64,000 nucleotides of DNA from Deltaproteobacteria bacterium (GCA_004283055.1 SHLP01000001.1:55941-119940), one strand, 5' to 3'. Shown: positions 10,829 through 21,706, counted from the stretch's first letter. The notes: generated from the sequence alone by a model not told the origin. Program-made: numbers and translations.

Positions 10829-11836
10829 ATGCACAAATTGCTCTTCTTTTCTGGAGCGCTGCTAGCGATGTCCCTGGCCATCGTCGGCCCCGCCGTTGCC
10901 GAGGATCCAGAGTTCATCATGGAAGTCGGGACGGTGGCTCCCAAAGGAAGCCCCTGGGCCGAACAGCTCCAACGGTTCAAGACCGAGGTCCAGGCGAAGA
11001 CGAACGGTCGCTTGAAAGTGAAGCTCCGGCTCGGACGAGGCAACGAGCGGTCGATGGCGCGCAGGGTGCAAATGGGAAGCATGCAAGCCTTTGCGGGCTC
11101 CGTCGGAGGCATGAGCTCGATCGTTCGGGAGGTCAATGTCATCGAGGCGCCCTACGTCTTCGAGACCTTCGCGAGCGCGGACAAGGCGCTCGACACGCCC
11201 GAGGTCACCGCGCAGGTGAAGAAGGTACTCGCGAAACGGGGGTTGATCTTCGGAATCTGGGCGGAGAACGGATACAGGTCCTATTTCAGCAAACAAAAGA
11301 TTCGTAAGCCGAGCGACATGGCGGGGATTCGCTTCCGTTCGCAAGAATCGATGGTGCATGTCGAGACCTACGAGGCGTTTGGCGCGACGCCGGTCCCCAT
11401 CGACAACGGCAACACGCTTATGAGCGTGCAGACGGGGGTCGTCGACGGCTTCGACAACACGCCTCTGTTTGCGATGGCAGCAAGCTGGTATCAGGGCCTC
11501 AAGGAAGGCGAACGACACATTTTTCTAAGCCGCCACTGCTACCAGCCAGCGCTCCTCGTCTACTCCAAGAAGTGGTTCGACGCCCTCCCGAAAGACATTC
11601 AGGAAGTGATCACGACGCTGCCGCACGACCTGACCGTGTGGGGGCGAGAGCAGGTCCGAAAGATCGAGCCCGTATTGCTCAAGAACCTGAAGCGCTACGG
11701 ATATGAAATCTACGAGCCCACGGAAGCCGAGCTGGCTGCGTTCAAGGCGAAGCAGAAGGGTGTTCCTGCCCGTGTTGCCAAAGAGATGGGGCCCGAGGGG
11801 GTTGCGCTCTTGAAGGCGATCCGTAAGACATTCTGA
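10829..11836 (+). CDS. TRAP transporter substrate-binding protein, DctP type
   Basis: Signal peptide then EVGTVAPKGSPWAEQLQRFKTEVQAKTNGRLKVKL...IRKPSDMAGIRFRSQES. Confidence 0.87.
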   Translation: MHKLLFFSGALLAMSLAIVGPAVAEDPEFIMEVGTVAPKGSPWAEQLQRFKTEVQAKTNGRLKVKLRLGRGNERSMARRVQMGSMQAFAGSVGGMSSIVREVNVIEAPYVFETFASADKALDTPEVTAQVKKVLAKRGLIFGIWAENGYRSYFSKQKIRKPSDMAGIRFRSQESMVHVETYEAFGATPVPIDNGNTLMSVQTGVVDGFDNTPLFAMAASWYQGLKEGERHIFLSRHCYQPALLVYSKKWFDALPKDIQEVITTLPHDLTVWGREQVRKIEPVLLKNLKRYGYEIYEPTEAELAAFKAKQKGVPARVAKEMGPEGVALLKAIRKTF

Positions 11837-11846
11837 ACGTCCCGCC

Positions 11847-12707
11847 ATGAAGCCCCACGTTCTGCACGGTAAGAACCTCGCCGTTCCGACCCAGCCACTC
11901 AAAGCGCGGCAGGTGCTTGGCAAGTATCGCATTCGGCGTCGGATCGGGGCGGGCGCGTTTGCGACCGTATACGAGGCGTACGACACGATCGAGGGCATTT
12001 CGATTGCGCTCAAAGTGCCCAATCTCGATCAGCTCGACAAGGAATCGCTAAACGCCATCCATCGCGAGGTGCGTATCACAGCGCGCCTCGACCACGAGAA
12101 CATCTTGCCGCTCAGAAACGCGATGATGATCGACGGCCATTTCGTCATTGCGACCCCACTTGGCCAGCAGACGCTAACCGATCGCCTACACTACCGCCTC
12201 GGGCCGAAGACTGCGCTTTCGTACACCGAGCAGCTCCTCGATGCCTTGGCGTACGCGCACGAGGTTCGCGTCATCCACTGCGACATCAAGCCCGACAATG
12301 TCATCCTCTTTCCTGAGGGCCACGTTCGTTTGGCGGATTTCGGCATCGCAAAAGTCGCACTGCGGACGCGAACGATCATGGGCTCTGGGCAAGGGACCGT
12401 CGGCTACATTGCGCCCGAGCAGGCCATGGGCAAGCCGTCGTTCCGCTCAGACGTGTTCTCCATGGGCCTGCTGGTCTATCGCATGTTTGCCGGCGAGCTT
12501 CCGGCCTGGCCGTTCGATTGGCCGCTGCCCGGCGCCGAGCGACTTCGCCGCACCGTCAGCCGGGATTTCATCGCTTTCGTTCGCCGCGCGATCGAAGTTC
12601 GCGAGCGCAAACGCTTTCGGGACGGCGTGCAGATGCAAAGAGCGTTTCAGAAGGTCGCGCCCAAAGCGCTTCGAAACACTGCACGAACCAAGAGAGCGTC
12701 GCTGTGA
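11847..12707 (+). CDS. serine/threonine protein kinase
   Basis: GAGAFATVYEAYD, VIHCDIKPDNVILF, ADFGIAKV, GTVGYIAPEQ; no TM segment. Confidence 0.92.
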   Translation: MKPHVLHGKNLAVPTQPLKARQVLGKYRIRRRIGAGAFATVYEAYDTIEGISIALKVPNLDQLDKESLNAIHREVRITARLDHENILPLRNAMMIDGHFVIATPLGQQTLTDRLHYRLGPKTALSYTEQLLDALAYAHEVRVIHCDIKPDNVILFPEGHVRLADFGIAKVALRTRTIMGSGQGTVGYIAPEQAMGKPSFRSDVFSMGLLVYRMFAGELPAWPFDWPLPGAERLRRTVSRDFIAFVRRAIEVRERKRFRDGVQMQRAFQKVAPKALRNTARTKRASL

Positions 12708-13510
12708 CCAAGTCCCACATCTTCGCAGATGTGGACATGACGCGGGGAGAGCGCTTCGAGCTTGGTGACTGCGAGGCCGCGGTCATCAGCCTGCGGAAGC
12801 CCGAGCGGGAGGGGCCGAACGAGGATGCTGCTGGGTTGATCTCCATCGGTGAGGAGGCCGGCGTCGCGGTGGTTTCCGATGGCGCGGGCGGTCACCCAGG
12901 CGGTGCCGAGGCAGCAAAGCTCGCGGTGCAAGCGGTCTGCGACTCCGTCGCGGAGCTCGGTGCAGACGTCGCGAGCCTGCGCGGCGCGATCATCAATGGC
13001 TTCGAAGCGGCTGACCGCGTGATTTCAGCGCTCGGGACCGGCGCCGCCGCCACGCTCGCAGTCGTCGAGGTGCATGGCCACAAGATGCGCTCGTATCACG
13101 CCGGCGATTCGATGGTGCTCGTGACCGGGCAGCGCGGACGCATCAAGTGGCAGACCATTCCGCACTCACCCGTCGGCTACGCGGTCGAGGCTGGCCTGCT
13201 GGACGCTGGGGACGCATTGCACCACGAAGATCTGCACATCGTGTCCAATCTCTTGGGCGCGAAAGACATGCGAATCGAGCTCGGCGCCACTCTGAGCTTG
13301 GCGCGGCGCGACACGGTCGTACTGGCCAGCGACGGGCTCAGCGACAACCTCCACGTAGACGAGATTGTAGAGCGAATGCGCAAGGGGCCGCTCCTGAGGG
13401 CCTTGGATGGCTTGGCCGACCTCGGGCGCCGACGCATGAAGGCGCCAAGCGACGGGGCGCCTTCGAAGCCTGACGACCTGACCTTCATCGCGATTCGTCG
13501 CCGGCGCTGA
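12704..13510 (+). CDS. PP2C family serine/threonine phosphatase
   Basis: GPNEDAAG, VSDGAGGH, ASDGLSDNL, PDDLTFIAIRR; GTG start overlaps kinase stop (GTGA). Confidence 0.85.
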   Translation: MTKSHIFADVDMTRGERFELGDCEAAVISLRKPEREGPNEDAAGLISIGEEAGVAVVSDGAGGHPGGAEAAKLAVQAVCDSVAELGADVASLRGAIINGFEAADRVISALGTGAAATLAVVEVHGHKMRSYHAGDSMVLVTGQRGRIKWQTIPHSPVGYAVEAGLLDAGDALHHEDLHIVSNLLGAKDMRIELGATLSLARRDTVVLASDGLSDNLHVDEIVERMRKGPLLRALDGLADLGRRRMKAPSDGAPSKPDDLTFIAIRRRR

Positions 13511-13527
13511 TCCTGCCACTTGGTGGT

Positions 13528-14835
13528 ATGGTCCGCGTCATGCTGGCTAGGCTTGGTGAGGTTTTCAGCCGATGGGCCGAACGCTGGGTCCCCGAGCCGT
13601 TCGTCCTCGCGCTCGCGCTTACCGTGACTGCGCTGCTAGGAGGTTTCGCACTCCAGGGCTCGGTCGCGCCGGTACTACTAGGATGGTACGACGGCTTTTC
13701 GAGCACCCCTCTGCTGGCGTTCGCGCTCCAGATGTGCCTCATCTTGGTGACGGGTCAGGCCTTGGCGTCGAGCCCGCCGGTGCAGAGGGTGGTTCGAACG
13801 GTTGCGCGCCTGCCCAAGCGGACGCCACAGGCTGCGGGCTTGGTCGCGCTCATCGCGTGCGTGACCGGTCTGATTCAGTGGGGGCTCGGGGCGGTCGTCG
13901 CGGCGTTCGTGGTTCGCGAGATCGCCCGCAGCGCCGCACGAGACGCGCGACCGATGGACATTCCCGTGCTGGGTGCGGCGGCCTATGCGGGGCTCGCGGT
14001 CTGGCATGGGGGCCTCAGCGGGTCTGCTCCTCTGAAGGCCGCCGAATCAGCGCAATTCACGCAGGGCGCGACTCAATCCATCTCCGTGAGCGAAACGCTC
14101 TTCTCGCCGCTCAATCTCGTCGTTAGCGGCGGCTTGCTGATCTTGTTGCCGCTCCTGTGCGTTGCCCTCGCGCCCAGAGCCGCATCGGTTCCGGAGGTCC
14201 CGTCCGTTTCCGACGTTCCATCACAGTCCGGTTCGCACTCGGTCCTGGGGCTCGCCGTCGGCGGCACGTCTGTGCTTCTCGTCGCCTACGGCTGGGCCCG
14301 AGGCGAGGTGGCGTTCGATCTCAACTCGGTCAATCTCTTCTTTTTGGCGCTCGCGCTCGCCGCCCACGGCTCGATTCGGGGCTTTGTCGATTCGGTGTCG
14401 GACGGAGCGCGTGGCGCGGGTGCGATCATCGTTCAGTTCCCTTTGTATTTCGGCATTCTCGGAGTGATGCAGGCGAGCGGAATGATCGAGCGGCTTTCGT
14501 CCGCGATGGCCTCCATCGCATCGAGCAGCACCTTTCCCCTGTTCACGTTCCTGAGCGCCGGCCTGGTGAATTTCTTCGTGCCCTCGGGAGGTGGTCAGTG
14601 GGCGCTTCAGAGCGACGTTTTGCTCAGCACGGCCGCCTCGTTGGAGCTCGATCCGGGGCGCACGGTGATGGCGTTTGCGTATGGAGACCAGTGGACGAAC
14701 CTCCTGCAGCCGTTCTGGGCCCTGCCGCTGCTCGCGATCACCGGCCTCAAGGCCCGACAAATTGCGGGCTACACCGCCGTTCTCGCGATCGGCATGGGAC
14801 TTTACGTCGGCCTGGTTCTCTGGCTGTTCGGCTAG
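13528..14835 (+). CDS. atoE: short-chain fatty acid transporter, AtoE family
   Basis: Multi-[36 protein letters not shown]. Confidence 0.85.
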   Translation: MVRVMLARLGEVFSRWAERWVPEPFVLALALTVTALLGGFALQGSVAPVLLGWYDGFSSTPLLAFALQMCLILVTGQALASSPPVQRVVRTVARLPKRTPQAAGLVALIACVTGLIQWGLGAVVAAFVVREIARSAARDARPMDIPVLGAAAYAGLAVWHGGLSGSAPLKAAESAQFTQGATQSISVSETLFSPLNLVVSGGLLILLPLLCVALAPRAASVPEVPSVSDVPSQSGSHSVLGLAVGGTSVLLVAYGWARGEVAFDLNSVNLFFLALALAAHGSIRGFVDSVSDGARGAGAIIVQFPLYFGILGVMQASGMIERLSSAMASIASSSTFPLFTFLSAGLVNFFVPSGGGQWALQSDVLLSTAASLELDPGRTVMAFAYGDQWTNLLQPFWALPLLAITGLKARQIAGYTAVLAIGMGLYVGLVLWLFG

Positions 14836-15479
14836 AGGCCAGCGGCGACGCTGTACGAGGCCTCTGTGCTCTCGGCGATTTGCTCGAGCGTTGCGCCTTC
14901 GCCCAGCTCGACGAGCGTGACGCCGCCGCCGCCCTTCTTGTCGATCTCGAAGACCCCGAGGTCCGTGATGAGCAAATCCACCACATGGGTGCCGGTGAGT
15001 GGCAGAGTGCACTCCTTCAGGAGCTTGGGCTTGCCCTTGGCCGTGTGCTCCATCACGACGACGACCCGCGGAACGCCTGCGACCAGGTCCATGGCCCCCC
15101 CCATCCCTTTGACCATCTTGCCGGGGATCATCCAGTTCGCCAGGTCCCCGTTCTCTGCGACCTGCATCGCGCCCAGGATCGAGAGATCGATATGCCCGCC
15201 GCGAATCATGGCGAACGACTCTGCGCTCGAAAAGAAGCTCGTCGTGGGCAGCTCGGTCACCGTCTGCTTGCCGGCGTTGATCAAGTCCGCATCCTCTTCG
15301 CCTTCGTATGGGAACGGGCCCATGCCGAGCATGCCGTTTTCGCTCTGCAGCTGGACGGTCATCCCGGGTGGGATGTGATTCGAAACCAGCGTCGGTATGC
15401 CGATTCCGAGATTCACGTAGAAGCCGTCGCGAAGCTCCTGTGCGGCGCGTGCAGCCATTTGATCGCGGGTCCAGGCCAT
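14832..15479 (-). CDS. 3-oxoacid CoA-transferase subunit B
   Basis: [48 protein letters not shown]. Confidence 0.93.
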   Translation of the reverse strand: MAWTRDQMAARAAQELRDGFYVNLGIGIPTLVSNHIPPGMTVQLQSENGMLGMGPFPYEGEEDADLINAGKQTVTELPTTSFFSSAESFAMIRGGHIDLSILGAMQVAENGDLANWMIPGKMVKGMGGAMDLVAGVPRVVVVMEHTAKGKPKLLKECTLPLTGTHVVDLLITDLGVFEIDKKGGGGVTLVELGEGATLEQIAESTEASYSVAAGL

Positions 15480-15489
15480 CGTCTTCTCC

Positions 15490-16194
15490 TCAGGCGCGCG
15501 GGCGCGTGGTCCGCTGCTCGATGTGCTTCGAGGGAGCTGGGTGGTGAATGATGCGGTCGACGTAGATGCCGGGGGTCATGATCTGATCGGGCTCCAGCTC
15601 GCCGGGTTCCACCAGATGCTCGACTTCGGCGACCGTCGCCTTCCCGGCCGTCGCCATCATCGGGTTGAAGTTTCGCGCGGTCTTTCGGTAGATGAGATTT
15701 CCCTCGGTATCACCTTTCCATGCGTGCACGATCGCCAGGTCGGCGACGATGCCGCGCTCCAGCACGTACGGCTCGCCGTCGAACTCGCGCACCTCTTTGC
15801 CCTCTGCAACCAAGGTCCCGACGCCCGTCTTCGTGAAGAACGCCGGAATTCCGGCTCCACCCGCCCGAATTCGCTCGGCCAACGTGCCCTGGGGGTTGAA
15901 CTCCACCGTCAGATCTCCGTCGAGGAACTGCTTGGCGAAGAGCTTGTTCTCACCCACATACGACGAAACCATCTTCGCGATTTGCCGTGTTTCCAACATC
16001 ACGCCGAGACCGATTCCATCGACGCCCGCGTTGTTCGAGACCACCGTCAGGCCTTTCACGCCGGAATGGGCGACGGCCTCGATCAGCGCTTCGGGGATCC
16101 CGCACAGGCCGAAACCGCCCGACATCAAGATCATGTTGTCGTTCAGCAACCCGTCGAGGGCGGAGGTCGCGTCTGGGTACACCTTGTTGGCCAT
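15490..16194 (-). CDS. 3-oxoacid CoA-transferase subunit A
   Basis: [20 protein letters not shown]...[49 protein letters not shown]. Confidence 0.93.
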   Translation of the reverse strand: MANKVYPDATSALDGLLNDNMILMSGGFGLCGIPEALIEAVAHSGVKGLTVVSNNAGVDGIGLGVMLETRQIAKMVSSYVGENKLFAKQFLDGDLTVEFNPQGTLAERIRAGGAGIPAFFTKTGVGTLVAEGKEVREFDGEPYVLERGIVADLAIVHAWKGDTEGNLIYRKTARNFNPMMATAGKATVAEVEHLVEPGELEPDQIMTPGIYVDRIIHHPAPSKHIEQRTTRPRA

Positions 16195-16238
16195 GGCTGG
16201 TCTTTACCTCCGGCTTCTGCGGCTGACAATCTCGAAAC

Positions 16239-17096
16239 CTAGTTGAAGCCGAGCATCTCGCGGGCTTCAGCCGGCGACGCGACCTCCCGTCCGGCGTTGC
16301 GCGCGCACTGGGCCAGGGCTTCGATGAGCTGCCCGTTACCCGTGGTCTTGTCACCGTTCGGAAGGTAAAAGGTGTCCTCGACGCCCGTTCGAAGCATGCC
16401 GCCCAGCTCGGCTGCGCGCTGGTGAGTCTCCCAGATTTCTTCGCGGCCGATGAGCGTCGCTTGCCAATGGGCATCGCCGCTCTTGTACTTCATGAGGAGC
16501 TCGAGGAGCTCCGGGTCGCAGGGCATTCCCGATGCCACGCCCATCACGAAGTTGTAGTGCATCTCGTCGGCCATCCCGGCTCGAAGATAGAGACCCACGG
16601 AGCGAACGATCCCCACGTCGAAGCACTCCATCTCTGCGGTGGTGTGCGTCTCTTTCATCGCGTCCAGCATCTTTTGGACCTTATCGACACTGTTGAGGAA
16701 CACCATCGGAGGCCAGGCCCACGTGTTGTCGCGCTTGAGCTTCAGGTAGTTGAGGCTGCCGGCGTTGCAGGCTGCAATCTCAGGCTTGATTCGATGAAGG
16801 CAGGCGATCGGGCCCGACACGTCTTCGTCGATCACGCCCGTGGTCTGATTGATGATAATCCCAGGGCAAGCTTCGCGGATGGCTTCGCTCGCCGCCGCGG
16901 CCACCTCGGGGTCCCAGGACGGAAAGTGCCCCATGCCATCCTCCTGGCGACGAAAGTGGATGTGGACGATCGACGCTCCAGCGTTGTAGGCGTCGCGGGC
17001 GGATGCGGCCATTTCTTCGGGCGTGACCGGGACCGGGTGCTGTTTCGGGTTCGTGAGCACGCCATTGAGCGCACAGGTGATGATTGCCTTGTCCAT
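16239..17096 (-). CDS. 3-keto-5-aminohexanoate cleavage protein (BKACE family)
   Basis: KAIITCALNGVLTNPKQHPVPVTPEEMAASARDAYNAGASIVHIHFR. Confidence 0.9.
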   Translation of the reverse strand: MDKAIITCALNGVLTNPKQHPVPVTPEEMAASARDAYNAGASIVHIHFRRQEDGMGHFPSWDPEVAAAASEAIREACPGIIINQTTGVIDEDVSGPIACLHRIKPEIAACNAGSLNYLKLKRDNTWAWPPMVFLNSVDKVQKMLDAMKETHTTAEMECFDVGIVRSVGLYLRAGMADEMHYNFVMGVASGMPCDPELLELLMKYKSGDAHWQATLIGREEIWETHQRAAELGGMLRTGVEDTFYLPNGDKTTGNGQLIEALAQCARNAGREVASPAEAREMLGFN

Positions 17097-17140
17097 CTCC
17101 GTCCTCCGGCTTCGAGAGCTTGGCGCAGTACTAGGCCAAG

Positions 17141-17156
17141 TTTACGTATACGTCAA
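17141..17156. promoter_or_regulatory. candidate MerR/LiuR-type operator TTTACGTATACGTCAA
   Basis: Near-perfect palindrome with ACGTATACGT core in the divergent BKACE/MerR intergenic region; resembles LiuR-type sites from general knowledge. Confidence 0.5.
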
Positions 17157-17220
17157 GCAACTCATGTCCAGGTAAATCATCTGTTGATGCAGTAAGCTCC
17201 GCGCGCTATGCTCGGGGCCA

Positions 17221-17682
17221 ATGGCCTCCGCTTCCAAGACAACTGCCCGGAACGACACGGTGAAGGCATTCGTCGAGGCCCACGGCGAAGGCGAAGCGCC
17301 CGATTTCTTCTCGATTTCGGATCTGGCCGCGGAGTTTGGGATCAGTCATCGAGCGATTCGTTTCTACGAGTCCAAAGGCTTGCTTTCTCCAAAGAGGCTG
17401 AACGGCGCTCGAATTTACGCGCGTCGCGACCGTGCCCGCCTGCACATCATCGTTCGCGCGAAGTCGCTCGGCTACACGCTCGAGGAAACCAAGGACTACC
17501 TCGACCTCTACGGCCGGCAGGGCGAAGGCCGCCTGAAGCAGCTCGAAATTTCGGCGGCTCGAAGCGCCGAAATGATCTCCGAGCTCCAGGTCAAGAAGCA
17601 GCAAATCGACGAGAAAATCGAGGAGCTGCGGCTGATCCACAGAGTCTGCCGCCAGAAGATCATCGAGAAGAAGTCGCGTTGA
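17221..17682 (+). CDS. MerR family transcriptional regulator
   Basis: FSISDLAAEFGISHRAIRFYESKGLLSPKRLNGARIYARRDRARLHIIVRAKSLGYTLEETKDYL. Confidence 0.92.
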   Translation: MASASKTTARNDTVKAFVEAHGEGEAPDFFSISDLAAEFGISHRAIRFYESKGLLSPKRLNGARIYARRDRARLHIIVRAKSLGYTLEETKDYLDLYGRQGEGRLKQLEISAARSAEMISELQVKKQQIDEKIEELRLIHRVCRQKIIEKKSR

Positions 17683-17685
17683 GGG

Positions 17686-19470
17686 CTAGAACCAGCTCGG
17701 TTCGGCTCCGATGTACGAATCCTCATTGGAGCGGCAGAGCTCGGCCAGCAGCGGGATGCGTGGGAGCTCGGTTCGAATCCAATACTGCGCCGCTGCATCG
17801 GTCCCATGTTTGCGCTCGTCGGAGACGGGCGCGCTCTGTGCCGTCGCTGCCATATTGAGCCACTGCCAGCCGATGACGAGGGTGGCAAACATGTCGAGGT
17901 AGTCCCAGCTATGGCCGAGCATGCCTTCCGCATCTCCGCCCATGCCGCGCTGGCCGAGCTCCATGGTGATCGCGCCGACCTGAGCGACCGCCTCCTCGAG
18001 CGCTGAACTGAGCGCCGGGTCGCAGCCCGTTTTCCGTGCCCGCGAAACGGTACGGCCAATCTCCTCCGCGAGCGCCCGCAGCGGGGCGCCGCCCTTGGAC
18101 ATCACCTGCCTCCCGAGTAGGTCCATGCTCTGGATCCCGTTGGTTCCTTCGTGAATCGTGTTGAGCTTCTGGTCGCGCAGGTACGCCTCAGGTAGGTATT
18201 CACTCGTGTATCCATAGCCGCCGTGGACTTGAACGGAGAGGGCGTTGGACTCGAAGCCTCGCTCGGCGGGGAAAGTCTTGGCGACCGGCGTGAGCAAGTT
18301 CAGCAAGAGGTCGGCTCGCTCGCGCTCCTCTTGCGACGCACCATGCGCAGCGAGGTCAGCGTAGCGAGAGACGGTACCCAGCAAGGCGAGGCTCCCCTCT
18401 ACGATCGCTTTTTGGCGCAGGAGCATACGTCGAACGTCGGCGTGCTCGACGATCGGAACTTGCTCGCCGCCGCGGCTTCCAAGCTTGCGGCCCTGCCTCC
18501 GATCGAGCGCGTAGAGTCGTGCCTCGTGATACGCGGCGGACGCCGTGGCGAAGCCGTTGACTCCCACCATGATGCGAGCCTCGTTCATCATCTGAAACAT
18601 GCAGCGAAGGCCCTGATTGGGTTCACCGACGAGCCAGCCCCTGCAGTCGCCTTCATCGCCGAACTCGAGCGCCAGGCTAGGGATGCCCCGCCAGCCGATC
18701 TTATGAATCATGCCGGCCACCGTGACGTCGTTCGAGACTAGATGGCCGTCTCGTTCACGCAGTCGCGGTATGGCGAACAAGGAAATCCCTTTGGTCCCCT
18801 CGGGCGCGCCCGCGATTCGCGCCAAGGTCAGGTTGACGACGTTGTCGGTGATGCTGTGATCCGCCCCCGAGATGAAAATCTTGCTGCCTTTGATCAAGTA
18901 GTAACCGTCGTCGGTCGGGGTTGCGGTCGTGCTGATGTCACCCAGGCTGCTGCCGGCCTGAGGTTCGGTGAGGGCCATCGTCCCGGTCCACTCGCCCTCG
19001 TACATGCGCGCCAAGAAGCGCTCTTTGACCTCATCCGACCCAAAAGCTTCGATCAAGTGACCCGCCCCAAGCGTGAGGCCGACGTAGCCGTACGCGCTCA
19101 GGTTGGCTGCCATGAGGTACGCGCTCGCCATCGTGTGCACGAGCATGGGCATCTGCTGCCCGCCTACCGAGTCAGGACGCGTTGCGGTCAAGACGCCTAG
19201 CTCGATCATCTGCTCGTAGAGCGCGGGCAGGGCTGGGTGGGTATGGATTCGTCCATCCTGAAACACCGGGGGCTCTTCATCCATGGGCTTGTACGTCGCC
19301 AGCAGGTCTTGGCGCGAGAACCGTCGGACGCTGTCGATGTAAAGGTCGAAGGTCTGCTTGGAGTGCTGGCGATAGCCTTCGAGCTCGCAGAGCGACTCCG
19401 CGTCGAGTACGGAGTAGAGGAGAAAATCGACGAGACCGTCGTCGACCAGTGGATTGCTTTGTGTTGCCAT
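17686..19470 (-). CDS. acyl-CoA dehydrogenase
   Basis: [63 protein letters not shown]; start at [11 protein letters not shown]. Confidence 0.92.
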   Translation of the reverse strand: MATQSNPLVDDGLVDFLLYSVLDAESLCELEGYRQHSKQTFDLYIDSVRRFSRQDLLATYKPMDEEPPVFQDGRIHTHPALPALYEQMIELGVLTATRPDSVGGQQMPMLVHTMASAYLMAANLSAYGYVGLTLGAGHLIEAFGSDEVKERFLARMYEGEWTGTMALTEPQAGSSLGDISTTATPTDDGYYLIKGSKIFISGADHSITDNVVNLTLARIAGAPEGTKGISLFAIPRLRERDGHLVSNDVTVAGMIHKIGWRGIPSLALEFGDEGDCRGWLVGEPNQGLRCMFQMMNEARIMVGVNGFATASAAYHEARLYALDRRQGRKLGSRGGEQVPIVEHADVRRMLLRQKAIVEGSLALLGTVSRYADLAAHGASQEERERADLLLNLLTPVAKTFPAERGFESNALSVQVHGGYGYTSEYLPEAYLRDQKLNTIHEGTNGIQSMDLLGRQVMSKGGAPLRALAEEIGRTVSRARKTGCDPALSSALEEAVAQVGAITMELGQRGMGGDAEGMLGHSWDYLDMFATLVIGWQWLNMAATAQSAPVSDERKHGTDAAAQYWIRTELPRIPLLAELCRSNEDSYIGAEPSWF

Positions 19471-19563
19471 GCGTTTCGGCTGCCTCGGTTGGGCGAAACC
19501 TAGCACCCGTTGCGCATACTTCCCGCGTGAATTGTATTCGCGCATGCGGTATCAAGCCGAACT

Positions 19564-20772
19564 ATGGATTTCACGCATTCGGAACGGGCTGAGAACGTGA
19601 TGGCGCAGGCGGAGCGTTTCGTCCGTGAGCGCGTCGTGCCCAATGAGCAAATCTACGTCGAGCAGCTGGTCGGCAGCGACAATTGGCGGGAATGGAAGAT
19701 CCCTCCAATCGTCGAGGAGCTGAAGGCGGAAGCGAGAGAGCTCGGGCTGTGGAACCTTTTTCTACCCGACGAGGAGCACGGGGCGGGCCTCGACAACCGC
19801 GACTACGCACCCGTAGCCGAGATTACCGGACGCAGCTTTCTCGCGCCCGAGGTGTTCAACTGCAGCGCACCCGACACCGGCAATGCCGAGGTTCTCGTCA
19901 AGTACGGCTCCGAGGGGCAGAAGCAACGATGGCTGGAGCCCTTGCTGGCTGGAGAAATACGATCCGGCTTTGCGATGACCGAACCTGCCGTTGCATCGAG
20001 CGACGCAACCAACATGCAGGCTTCCTGCGAAGTCGTGGGCGACGAGGTCGTCCTCAACGGGCAGAAGTGGTGGACGAGCGGGGCCGGCGACCCCCGGTGC
20101 GGCTTTTACATCTTCATGGGCGTCACCGACCCGAAGGCCAGCCGGCATGAACGTCATTCGATGGTTCTGGTGCCGGCGGACGCCAAGGGCGTGAAGGTAC
20201 TGCGGATGTTGCCCGTATTCGGTCACCTCGATGAGCCACATGGGCACGCCGAGGTGCTGTTCGAGGACGTGCGTCTTCCGGTGAGCGCCATCATCGCGGG
20301 GCCGGGCCGTGGGTTCGAGATCGCCCAAGGACGCCTCGGGCCGGGACGTATTCATCACTGCATGCGGGCCATCGGCGCGGCGGAGCGAGCCCTCGAGCGT
20401 CTCTGTCAGCGCGCCGTTCATCGAGTCGCGTTCGGCAAGCCGCTCTCGAACCTGGGGGGCAACCGAGACATCATCGCCAATTCACGCATGGCGATCGATC
20501 AAGCGCGCCTCTTGACGATGAAAGCCGCCTGGGCGCTCGACACCATGGGCACCTTTGGTGCATTGGTCGACATCTCCGCCATCAAAGTCATCGCGCCCAA
20601 CGTGCTGCAATCGGTGGTCGACGCAGCAATTCAAATCCACGGCGGCGAGGGCATGTCCGACCTCGAGCTCACCCGTTTGCTGGCCATGGCGCGCGCGCTC
20701 CGAATCGCCGACGGCCCGGACGAAGTGCACCGCGGCATGGTTGCGCGACTCGAGCTCAAGAAATACGCGTAG
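19564..20772 (+). CDS. acyl-CoA dehydrogenase family protein (ACAD10/11-like)
   Basis: [65 protein letters not shown]. Confidence 0.92.
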   Translation: MDFTHSERAENVMAQAERFVRERVVPNEQIYVEQLVGSDNWREWKIPPIVEELKAEARELGLWNLFLPDEEHGAGLDNRDYAPVAEITGRSFLAPEVFNCSAPDTGNAEVLVKYGSEGQKQRWLEPLLAGEIRSGFAMTEPAVASSDATNMQASCEVVGDEVVLNGQKWWTSGAGDPRCGFYIFMGVTDPKASRHERHSMVLVPADAKGVKVLRMLPVFGHLDEPHGHAEVLFEDVRLPVSAIIAGPGRGFEIAQGRLGPGRIHHCMRAIGAAERALERLCQRAVHRVAFGKPLSNLGGNRDIIANSRMAIDQARLLTMKAAWALDTMGTFGALVDISAIKVIAPNVLQSVVDAAIQIHGGEGMSDLELTRLLAMARALRIADGPDEVHRGMVARLELKKYA

Positions 20773-20774
20773 GC

Positions 20775-21482
20775 TCAGCGAAAGAGCATTCCGACGTACG
20801 GCGTGACCCACTGCTCGCGCTGAAAGAAAAAGCTGCCGGGACCCGTCAGCGAGTACTTCACGCCCAGGTCGACGTAGGTTCCACTCGCTACCCGAATTGC
20901 GAGGCCGACCCTGGCGGTCATGCCAGGGGTGAAGCGGAACACCGCGACTCGGGCGCAGTAGTAATAGAAGTTGCCCGAGCAGACGACGTTGGTCTCGGCT
21001 ACGCGCCACCAGTTCGCATCGAAGCTGATGCCCAAATACGGCAACAAAGGCGTGTTGTTCGGCACCTGAACGCGAACCTCCGGGGCGAGGTAGAGGCGGG
21101 TCATCGGCCGGCGGTCATAGCCCGGGTCGATGCCGGGGATGTTGTAGAAGTTGATCGGGGTCCACATGGCGCCGAGGCCGAGGCCGAACACGACGTAGCC
21201 CATGTCGAAGCCGCCAAAGCCGTACAGGTCCGCGCCCGGTCGCACCACGTTCCGGTCCGCGTTGAGAAGAATCGGGACGCCGAGGTTGAAGGAGCCCTGA
21301 TAGCCTCGATGCGAGGCTCGTTGCGCGGCTGAAGACGGAGGCGGGTACTCCTCGACCGGCCGAGTGCTGTACGGCGAAGTTGGAGTTGCTTCGTACGACC
21401 AGGCTCCCTGCGCCGATGCGGGCGAAACGAGGAGAGGGAGCGCGAGCAGCAGGAGGAGCGCAAAGAGTTTGGCGTTTATCAT
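20775..21482 (-). CDS. outer-membrane beta-barrel-like hypothetical protein
   Basis: Signal peptide MINAKLFALLLLLALPLLVSPASAQ; alternating amphipathic strands ending ...TPYVGMLFR. Confidence 0.6.
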   Translation of the reverse strand: MINAKLFALLLLLALPLLVSPASAQGAWSYEATPTSPYSTRPVEEYPPPSSAAQRASHRGYQGSFNLGVPILLNADRNVVRPGADLYGFGGFDMGYVVFGLGLGAMWTPINFYNIPGIDPGYDRRPMTRLYLAPEVRVQVPNNTPLLPYLGISFDANWWRVAETNVVCSGNFYYYCARVAVFRFTPGMTARVGLAIRVASGTYVDLGVKYSLTGPGSFFFQREQWVTPYVGMLFR

Positions 21483-21706
21483 GTCTTGTTCATCCAGCGG
21501 GCGAGTTTTCGGACCAGAAATCGTGGGCTGAATCGCACACTGAACGCGGTCAGCCAGTTCATCAAGCCCGCGATGGCAGCGACTTTGCCCTTCATCATCG
21601 AGCGGTAGGCATGCCGCGCCACTTTGTCGGCCGGCGCCGCCCCGAGCTTGAATTCGCATTTTTCTTCGCGCCTCGCGGGGCTCCCCTGACATGGTACCGT
21701 CCCTCT
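21479..21706 (-). pseudogene. C-terminal relic of an SDR
   Basis: Minus-strand frame reads ...KCEFKLGAAPADKVARHAYRSMMKGKVAAIAGLMNWLTAFSVRFSPRFLVRKLARWMNKT*; no N-terminal half, in-frame stop at 21707-21709. Confidence 0.6.

Noticed and set aside
14157-15551. 464-aa plus ORF spanning AtoE and CoA-transferase B
   Set aside because: Out-of-frame shadow of atoE and antisense of the CoA-transferase; Arg-rich, no family motifs
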